From the NCBI GenBank assembly GCA_001817055.1, contig MHHP01000029.1:1-17852 (forward strand): a stretch of 17,852 nt of DNA, in the 5' to 3' direction. The notes under the pieces were generated by a model. The model saw only the letters and a program-made list of their open reading frames with translations, ran no database searches and was not told the origin of the DNA. Each line of letters starts with the position of its first letter. The stretch's first letter is position 1. Below, piece after piece: positions 13,273-17,852 of the stretch. The stretch is from Candidatus Andersenbacteria bacterium RIFCSPHIGHO2_02_FULL_45_11 (GTDB lineage Bacteria; Patescibacteriota; Andersenbacteria; UBA10190). The position numbers were made by a program, and so were the translations under genes.

Positions 13273-13302
13273 AAAAAAGCGCTGACGTGGTGGTGTCAGC
13301 GC
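13273..13302 (-). terminator. Terminator of the PRTase-like gene
   Basis: Minus-strand stem GCGCTGAC/GTCAGCGC (13279-13302, 8-nt loop) followed by six T (13278-13273). Confidence 0.85.
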
Positions 13303-13332
13303 AAAGAGCATTGTTTGTATCTCAACTGAAGA

Positions 13333-14079
13333 TTACTGGGAGCTTGCAGCCATTGCCTGCATAAGACGCTGCCAGTCCTCGGGCGTTTTCCGTGGCTTCC
13401 AAACAATGTTGTCATTAACAATGTCATCAGCCACATAGACATCGTCTTGCCGATATTCTGGCATCGGCTTGCGAACAAGACTGACGACTCGAACTGCGCC
13501 AACTGCACTCGACTCGAACAGATCGTCCACGTTTGGAGAACGGTTCAATAAACAAATCAGTACAACCGGATCGCAACCGGCATCCAGAACGAGCTGAATG
13601 AGCTTCTCGGTTGTGCTAAAGTTATTCGCAACGTCTTCCACAATTGCGACCTTCTGTCCTTCCTCCAGTTTGTGACAACCCCAAACAAATTCCTTTTTGG
13701 GTCGTCCCCCAATAACAGGAGTCTCCTTTGTGTCGGGGTAGACGTATTGGCGGGAGTTGCACATTGCGAGCTTATCAGCAAGCGCCTTGCCTCCTTCTGG
13801 TGCGCCAAGAAACACGTTAACATCATTAATTGCACGCGCATCCTTAAAACAAAGATAGCGAGCCCACATATCCATGACCGACGGCCATTGCTCTGCCATC
13901 GCGAAATTTGCATAGAGCTCACCAACGTAGTTTTTGGGAACACCTGCTTCATCGTCGTATGTACCCGCGTATCCAACTAATGGGCCGCCGGGTGGACGAA
14001 GATAGCACCCACCGAGCTTTTGAAGAAGCCCAAGTGGGTCATTATGAAACCGCTTCATGAGTGCCTGAATATCTCGCAT
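13333..14079 (-). CDS. Orotate-phosphoribosyltransferase-like protein
   Basis: 248 residues. A type I phosphoribosyltransferase fold is suggested by GAPEGGKALADKLA (about 92-105), GGRPKKEFVWG (about 124-134) and the PRPP-motif strand VAIVEDVANNFST (144-156). The order resembles PyrE. However, the loop after EDV reads ANNFST where PyrE has xTTGGS, so phosphate binding may differ and activity is uncertain. The C-terminal half (about 190-248) is not typical of PyrE. The start at 14079 has an SD (TTTGGAGCC just before ATG). No other pyrimidine genes are nearby. It has its own terminator and stands alone between the DUF4383 gene and tRNA-Glu. Confidence 0.7.
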   Translation of the reverse strand: MRDIQALMKRFHNDPLGLLQKLGGCYLRPPGGPLVGYAGTYDDEAGVPKNYVGELYANFAMAEQWPSVMDMWARYLCFKDARAINDVNVFLGAPEGGKALADKLAMCNSRQYVYPDTKETPVIGGRPKKEFVWGCHKLEEGQKVAIVEDVANNFSTTEKLIQLVLDAGCDPVVLICLLNRSPNVDDLFESSAVGAVRVVSLVRKPMPEYRQDDVYVADDIVNDNIVWKPRKTPEDWQRLMQAMAASSQ

Positions 14080-14109
14080 GGCTCCAAATTCCTTTCAGAA
14101 TACTAATGA

Positions 14110-14123
14110 TTGTTCAAGAACAA
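14110..14123. promoter_or_regulatory. Small inverted repeat upstream of the PRTase-like gene
   Basis: TTGTTC and GAACAA are separated by AA. It lies about 30 bp upstream of the start codon and could be an operator; a chance palindrome is equally possible. Confidence 0.25.
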
Positions 14124-14179
14124 AGCCTGATTTGTAGCCACATTGGCCTCAAAAGACTTCATATCAAAGTACCTGAAAG

Positions 14180-14208
14180 TTGCCATTTTATGCAAAACAA
14201 TTTATAAA
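14180..14208 (+). promoter_or_regulatory. tRNA-Glu promoter
   Basis: TTGCCA (14180-14185), 17-bp spacer, TATAAA (14203-14208). Transcription would begin a few bases before the tRNA 5' end at 14219. Confidence 0.65.
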
Positions 14209-14218
14209 TCTTGTACAT

Positions 14219-14290
14219 GGCTCCATCGTCTAACGGCTAGGACATGGCCTTCTCAAGGCTAAAATAGGGGTTCGATTCCCCTTGGAGCTA
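14219..14290 (+). tRNA. tRNA-Glu (anticodon CUC)
   Basis: A 72-nt cloverleaf: acceptor GGCTCCA/TGGAGCT (first pair G-U), D arm GTCT/GGAC, anticodon stem TGGCC/GGCTA with loop TTCTCAA (anticodon CTC, reads GAG), T arm GGGGTTCGATTCCCC. Discriminator is A at 14290. The 3' CCA is not encoded. Confidence 0.95.
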
Positions 14291-14303
14291 CAAGTCACAT
14301 ATT

Positions 14304-14348
14304 AAAAAAGAACCGGTCGAGATTGGAAAAAATCCAACCCCGCCGGTT
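14304..14348 (-). terminator. Terminator of the Nudix-type gene
   Basis: Minus-strand nested stems AACCGG/CCGGTT (14311-14316/14343-14348) and TTGGA/TCCAA (14323-14337), followed by six T (14309-14304). It lies just after the tRNA on the plus strand. Confidence 0.8.
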
Positions 14349-14355
14349 ACACCAG

Positions 14356-15093
14356 CTACCACAAAATTCCCGACAGACTATTCTTTAACCACATCGTAGC
14401 AAGTACGACCTTACCATCCATGGGAACAAATTTTGTTGTATCGGATAAGTACTGCGATGGATCGTTGCGATCCTTCACCCACCTATCGAACTCCGAGAGC
14501 GAAACACTACCCCACTCAATGGCGCCTTCAACAAGCTTGGTTGGCTTACCTTCAACAAGGGCAAAACTAATATTCTGCACCTCGTCGTACGAACCAGAAG
14601 AAAACTGTAGCCATGATGGGAACGGCTGATACACCGCCAAAACCGAAAGATCAGCCTCTTCATCGAATTCTCGATCAGCAACTTGCACACGAGTTTCGCC
14701 CAAATTTGCGGTTCCACCTGGCGCATCTGCTTCGAGACCAGATACGATATTACCGTATCGAGGCATCACAACATACAGCAACTTAAGATCATCGATCCAG
14801 CAACCAGCATCTGCCATTAGTTGAATTAGGGCCATAAATTCTGCATTGGGATCCTTACTATCGTTTTTATAGACATTGGGCCCACGCCGAAGTTGTTGAA
14901 ACTTCTGCCGTTTATCGTAATCACTAATGCGAATCCGAATCGGGATCCGCGTCGCGGCGTTTTGCTTGCCTTTGCCACGCGTCACAAACGAGAACGTTTG
15001 TCCTTTGACGTCTTCTCCGGCAACAAGAAAATAGTAATTCTCGTCGCCAAAAGTACGTCCGTTCGCCAAGGTGCCAGCATCGAACTCTTTCAT
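14356..15093 (-). CDS. Nudix-type hydrolase-like protein
   Basis: 245 residues. A Nudix box is visible: G127, five residues, E133, seven residues, then REFDEEADL (141-149), matching GX5EX7REUXEEXGU except that Asp148 replaces the second Gly. This class usually hydrolyses nucleoside diphosphates linked to another group. The region ahead of the box (about 60-120) is longer than in small Nudix enzymes, and the substrate cannot be inferred. The start at 15093 is chosen for an SD (TTTTGGAGAAAACC before ATG); the frame continues upstream to 15147, but that would begin at the predicted transcript start. Promoter at 15154-15181, own terminator. It diverges from an unknown gene. Confidence 0.72.
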   Translation of the reverse strand: MKEFDAGTLANGRTFGDENYYFLVAGEDVKGQTFSFVTRGKGKQNAATRIPIRIRISDYDKRQKFQQLRRGPNVYKNDSKDPNAEFMALIQLMADAGCWIDDLKLLYVVMPRYGNIVSGLEADAPGGTANLGETRVQVADREFDEEADLSVLAVYQPFPSWLQFSSGSYDEVQNISFALVEGKPTKLVEGAIEWGSVSLSEFDRWVKDRNDPSQYLSDTTKFVPMDGKVVLATMWLKNSLSGILW

Positions 15094-15153
15094 GGTTTTC
15101 TCCAAAATAGGGGTAAATTGCCTAAGAACGCTCAAAACAAGCCACAACTTACG

Positions 15154-15181
15154 ATTTTAGCACTATTTTTTATATTGTCAA
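15154..15181 (-). promoter_or_regulatory. Promoter of the Nudix-type gene
   Basis: Minus-strand TTGACA (15176-15181, perfect), 16-bp spacer, TAAAAT (15154-15159). It predicts a leader of about 54 nt with an SD. Confidence 0.72.
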
Positions 15182-15190
15182 GTATTATAT

Positions 15191-15219
15191 TTGCGTTTTT
15201 ATAGATTATATGCTATAGA
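15191..15219 (+). promoter_or_regulatory. Promoter of the unknown gene at 15287
   Basis: TTGCGT (15191-15196), 17-bp spacer, TATAGA (15214-15219) in a very A/T-rich stretch. Predicted leader about 60 nt. Confidence 0.45.
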
Positions 15220-15286
15220 AATAATGCGCCCTAAATAGGTGTTTGCTATGCAAACCTTTCTACGTTTAAACGAGAGGAGAATAGCT

Positions 15287-15670
15287 GTGAGAGAAGATAC
15301 TGACTACCTCCAACTCATTACGATTCTGGAGGAAGCTGATCGACAAATGTATGGCAGGGCTGAAATTGGCCCTTTGCGAGAAACGGTGATTGGCCGGATG
15401 GAATCTGCAATCATTAGCAGGAAACAAATTGAAGCTTACCTGCGAACACTCCAAACAGTGGTACATAGCGAAGCACCATACACGACAGTGGACACCGACG
15501 CGTTGCTTCCAGACATTCTGGAACACGGATTTGGATGCCTCCCTGACCACGAGTTGGTGCGACTTTGTCTCAACCCCGTTGCTCTTTCGACATTACGCCT
15601 TTGCGTGATAGACCAATTCCCCGACTACTGGTCGGAACTCATGGCGAAAGCAGCTCAAGAGAAAATGTAG
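15287..15670 (+). CDS. Unknown protein, 127 residues
   Basis: I do not recognise a family. The protein is soluble, mostly predicted helical, and acidic in its first half (REDTDYLQLITILEEAD). No signal peptide or membrane helix is visible, and the cysteines (in GFGCLP, VRLCLN and RLCVID) do not form an obvious metal site. The start is GTG at 15287 because AGGAG lies 7 nt upstream; ATGs at 15239 and 15248 would add 13-16 residues but have no SD. It has its own promoter and a strong terminator, and it diverges from the Nudix-type gene, suggesting a gene pair or independent cassettes. Confidence 0.7.
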   Translation: MREDTDYLQLITILEEADRQMYGRAEIGPLRETVIGRMESAIISRKQIEAYLRTLQTVVHSEAPYTTVDTDALLPDILEHGFGCLPDHELVRLCLNPVALSTLRLCVIDQFPDYWSELMAKAAQEKM

Positions 15671-15680
15671 CCATACCGTA

Positions 15681-15724
15681 AGAACCCCGCTCTCACATTG
15701 AGAGTTGCGATAAGGGTTCTTTTT
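15681..15724 (+). terminator. Terminator after the unknown gene
   Basis: AGAACCC/GGGTTCT (15681-15687/15714-15720) encloses a second hairpin CTCTCA/TGAGAG (15690-15704), then a run of T. Confidence 0.8.
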
Positions 15725-15729
15725 CTTAC

Positions 15730-15746
15730 GTCAAGCCCGGAATGAC
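15730..15746. repeat. Partial palindromic repeat at the 3' end of the MurF-like gene
   Basis: GTCAAGCCCGGAATGAC matches the right half of the repeat at 2902-2919 apart from about two positions. It supplies the last codons and the stop of the MurF-like gene. Confidence 0.6.
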
Positions 15747-16873
15747 AATGCTTTCACTATCTTTGCCATTTCCATATTCTTGCCTCCGGTAATATACACA
15801 ACGTCGTTTTGTCGAATATGATCTGGTAGCCAAGCTGCTGCATCAGCACTTGTTACAAAATGATGCGTATCTATTTTGGTTCCAGTTTTGAGTGCTGCTG
15901 CCTGCGCATGGCGCATCATATCTCCTACAAATATAAGAATAGGCGCAACGGTTGCGGCTTGCTTCCCCAGCTCTTCATGAGATTTAATTGCATACTGCGA
16001 GAGATTGTCCATATCCCCAAGCACAATAAATTTTCTTGAATCCGGATCAAACAAACTGAACGATTTTAATGAAGACCCTAATTTTTCAGGGCACACGTCC
16101 GCAGTATCATCGATAACTCGCGAACTCTTTATACCAGGAAGTGTCGAGAACGATCCGTGCGGTGGCGTCAGGTTTCGCAGCCCCGCAATTGCATCTTGTA
16201 TATCAATTCCCATAGCATGAGCACCCGCAATACCCGCGAGCATACCCGCAACATGTTGCTTAGATACTAGGTGTGGGAAATGAGCCTCGTAGCGCACATT
16301 GTGGACTATGAATTCTGCAAAGATACCCTGCATACGCTTCGCTCGCGTTAACCGGATATCCGCATCTGGATGCATACCGTACGTAATAACTGGATGATTA
16401 ATATGCTCTCGTAATTCCAACAGATGCTCCTCATCCGCATTCAACACAACTGCCGCATCCGCCTGCAAGGTGTTTGCAACGGCAAGATATTCGTGCGCAA
16501 CCATATCTTTTGAACCAAATAGATCTATGTGCTCTGCTCCTATATGCGACAATATAAGCAACCTAGGCAATATGTTGCCTGCAATATTTGGCGCATACTC
16601 CGGACGCACCAACGGAACCTCGCCCATAATGGTATCTGGTTCTATTTCTGCTATTTCTCTCATTTTACTTCCGACAAGAGTTCGCAGCAGGCCAATCTTT
16701 TTCTCTATCCCAAACCCTATTCGAGCATGCCTATGGCGCGCAATTGCATGGTACAGCGCCTGCGTGGCAAGTGTACGGCCATACGTACCCGCCACCATCA
16801 CTACATACGGACGGTATTTGGCGAGATACTGCTGAATGCGAAATAGGGCGACTCGCTCTGAAAAACTTGGCAT
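15731..16873 (-). CDS. MurF-like Mur ligase with altered active-site motifs
   Basis: 380 residues. Central and C-terminal Mur-ligase domains are recognisable: AGTYGRT (28-34) in place of the P-loop, VVLNADEEHL (142-151), VIDDTADVCPEK (253-264, MurF has DDxYNANP) and KFIVLGDMDNL (281-291), followed by HEELGKQ. MurF adds D-Ala-D-Ala to the UDP-MurNAc peptide. Here the P-loop Lys is Arg33, the usual carbamylated-Lys position appears as His in VAHEY, and the HNxxN motif is lost; the MurF N-terminal domain is also missing. It may be inactive, regulatory, or have another substrate. The ATG at 16873 lies 6 nt after TATACT. Downstream of a PBP gene, as in division/cell-wall clusters. Confidence 0.78.
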   Translation of the reverse strand: MPSFSERVALFRIQQYLAKYRPYVVMVAGTYGRTLATQALYHAIARHRHARIGFGIEKKIGLLRTLVGSKMREIAEIEPDTIMGEVPLVRPEYAPNIAGNILPRLLILSHIGAEHIDLFGSKDMVAHEYLAVANTLQADAAVVLNADEEHLLELREHINHPVITYGMHPDADIRLTRAKRMQGIFAEFIVHNVRYEAHFPHLVSKQHVAGMLAGIAGAHAMGIDIQDAIAGLRNLTPPHGSFSTLPGIKSSRVIDDTADVCPEKLGSSLKSFSLFDPDSRKFIVLGDMDNLSQYAIKSHEELGKQAATVAPILIFVGDMMRHAQAAALKTGTKIDTHHFVTSADAAAWLPDHIRQNDVVYITGGKNMEMAKIVKALSFRA

Positions 16874-16879
16874 AAAAAT

Positions 16880-16885
16880 AGTATA
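16880..16885 (-). promoter_or_regulatory. -10 box of the MurF-like gene
   Basis: TATACT on the minus strand, 6 nt from the ATG at 16873; leaderless arrangement. The -35 position falls in the repeat at 16896-16932 and is weak. Confidence 0.5.
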
Positions 16886-16895
16886 CAGCGAAACT

Positions 16896-16932
16896 CCCAC
16901 CCCCTCTAACTCCCCATCAGGGGCGAGGGGAT
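16896..16932. repeat. Half-copy of a C-run/G-run palindromic repeat
   Basis: CCCC/GGGG and CCCCTC/GAGGGG arms around an ATCA loop, in the 63-bp gap between the PBP and MurF-like genes. Similar in style to the copies at 71-149 and 3854-3967. Confidence 0.6.
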
Positions 16933-16936
16933 AACG

Positions 16937-17852
16937 CTATGGGACGGTGAACTTTGGCTGCTTGCTTGCAGCATCGTACGATGGCGGAACTTGGTAATAG
17001 GTTAGAAGCTTCTGCGCAACAATATGAAACATGGGCGCTGCCGTACCAGACGCAAATGAAAGCCCATAGGGGTTATCAAGTTTAATCAGTATTGAAAATT
17101 GCGGATCGGGTACAGGGCCAAATCCTGCAAACGTAATGATCTTTTTGTCTTGCGAATATCGCCCGGTTTCATCTGCAACCTGCGCTGTACCGGTTTTACC
17201 TGCCAAGTAGTAGCCAGGGACGCGTGCAAGTCCTGCTACTCCGTTTTCAATAACACTCACCATCATGGCAGAAACTTTCTCTGCAGTCTGCTGCGTCACT
17301 ACACGGCGAATAGGCGCGGAAGACGTAACCTGTTCTCCTGAACCATTCTTAATACTCTGTACAATATGCGGCTGTACTAATAAACCGTCGTTTGCAATGG
17401 CGTTGATTGCGTTAAGCGCTTGGATCGGAGTGACTGCAATTCCCTGCCCGAAGGCGGTAGTTGCCAGTGTCGCAACATTCCACTTTTGAGGCTCCTGTAC
17501 ACGAGTCTGCGTTTCCCCATCCAGCTCAATGCCGGTTTTCTCTCCAAAGCCGAACCTGCGCAAGTAATCATACATTTTTTCTGAGCCCATTTTTTGCCCT
17601 AACCACACCATGCCCACGTTATTAGACTGCTCTAATACTTGCGTCATAGTTTGTACGCCAAGGTGCTTTCCGTCGAACGTATTAATGGTGAATTTTGATA
17701 CCTGAACCGGCCCGTTATCTACCATAGTCGTATCGGGCTCAATCAGGCCATCATTCATAGCGCCAGCCATAATAACGGGCTTTAAAATAGACCCTGGCTC
17801 AAAACTATCCGATACGATCGGGTTCGTTTGCACCCGCGCATCACGCACCGCA
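16937..17852 (-). CDS. ftsI: Penicillin-binding protein transpeptidase (FtsI/PBP2 type), C-terminal part
   Basis: Cross-links peptidoglycan outside the membrane. The frame is open at the window edge; a GTG at 17848 is an internal Val codon, so the N-terminus lies outside. All three transpeptidase motifs are present: SILK (nucleophile Ser, in EPGSILKPVIMAGAM), SNN (in LEQSNNVGM) and KTG (in YLAGKTGTAQ). GYYLAGKTGTAQVADETG and AFGQGIAVTPIQ are typical of FtsI/PBP2-type class B PBPs. No PASTA domain follows; the protein ends soon after the catalytic domain in KFTVP. The MurF-like gene is 63 bp downstream. Assignment as FtsI rather than another class B PBP is likely but not certain. Confidence 0.9.
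   Translation of the reverse strand, partial: AVRDARVQTNPIVSDSFEPGSILKPVIMAGAMNDGLIEPDTTMVDNGPVQVSKFTINTFDGKHLGVQTMTQVLEQSNNVGMVWLGQKMGSEKMYDYLRRFGFGEKTGIELDGETQTRVQEPQKWNVATLATTAFGQGIAVTPIQALNAINAIANDGLLVQPHIVQSIKNGSGEQVTSSAPIRRVVTQQTAEKVSAMMVSVIENGVAGLARVPGYYLAGKTGTAQVADETGRYSQDKKIITFAGFGPVPDPQFSILIKLDNPYGLSFASGTAAPMFHIVAQKLLTYYQVPPSYDAASKQPKFTVP

Noticed and set aside
16470..16846. Plus-strand frames of 105-121 codons opposite the MurF-like gene
   Set aside because: Antisense shadows of a gene with recognisable Mur-ligase motifs.
1..17852. CRISPR array, rRNA or complete insertion sequence
   Set aside because: No regularly spaced direct repeats, rRNA motifs or transposase motifs were found on reading.
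1..17852. Alternative genetic code with TGA as Gly
   Set aside because: TGA ends several genes at expected lengths (for example in ATGA overlaps at 3992-3995, 4981-4984 and 6513-6516).

Overview
The window is a bacterial chromosome segment with mostly short intergenic gaps. It most likely comes from a Candidate Phyla Radiation (Patescibacteria) lineage. That placement is an inference. It rests on compact overlapping genes, several degenerate cell-envelope enzymes, many promoters lying directly against start codons with no Shine-Dalgarno (SD) sequence, and palindromic repeats that run into genes. TGA behaves as a normal stop (for example in the ATGA overlaps near 3994 and 4983), so the TGA-recoding lineages are excluded.

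Layout. Positions 1-2550 (+) hold the 3' end of cysS, then dnaB and recR. Positions 2556-2928 hold a GIY-YIG nuclease gene bracketed by inverted copies of one palindromic repeat family. Next is rplU (-). Positions 3390-8551 (-) form a tightly overlapping six-gene operon, in transcription order: PIN protein, secreted coiled-coil lytic transglycosylase, small membrane protein, processive GT2 glycosyltransferase, MraY/WecA-like membrane transferase, and a membrane-anchored DUF192 protein. lexA (+) is divergent from it. Positions 9262-9713 contain no protein gene but hold a candidate small RNA with its own promoter and terminator, a long stem-loop, a cluster of palindromes and a pair of flanking inverted repeats. 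rmuC (-) and a riboflavin synthase/riboflavin kinase fusion (+) diverge from a 28-bp gap; a DUF457-type membrane protein follows the fusion and converges on sodA (-).

Positions 12790-15670 look different: a DUF4383 membrane protein, an orotate-phosphoribosyltransferase-like gene, tRNA-Glu(CUC), a Nudix-type gene and an unknown gene. The protein genes here have real SD sequences and leaders of about 45-60 nt where a promoter can be seen, and most have their own terminator. The window ends with a MurF-like ligase lacking key residues and the C-terminal part of a penicillin-binding transpeptidase, both (-).

How it fits together. Replication and repair genes (dnaB, recR, lexA, rmuC) are interspersed with envelope genes (glycan operon, MurF-like, PBP). 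Two features run across the window. First, at least seven genes have a -10 hexamer 6-7 nt before the start codon, which implies leaderless mRNAs. Second, palindromic repeats sit between genes and inside them: in frame within cysS, in frame in the N-terminus of the DUF192 protein, and supplying the stop codon of the MurF-like gene. The strongest candidates for something undescribed are the small RNA at 9365-9487, the repeat-bracketed GIY-YIG unit, the RibE/riboflavin kinase fusion and the six-gene envelope operon.
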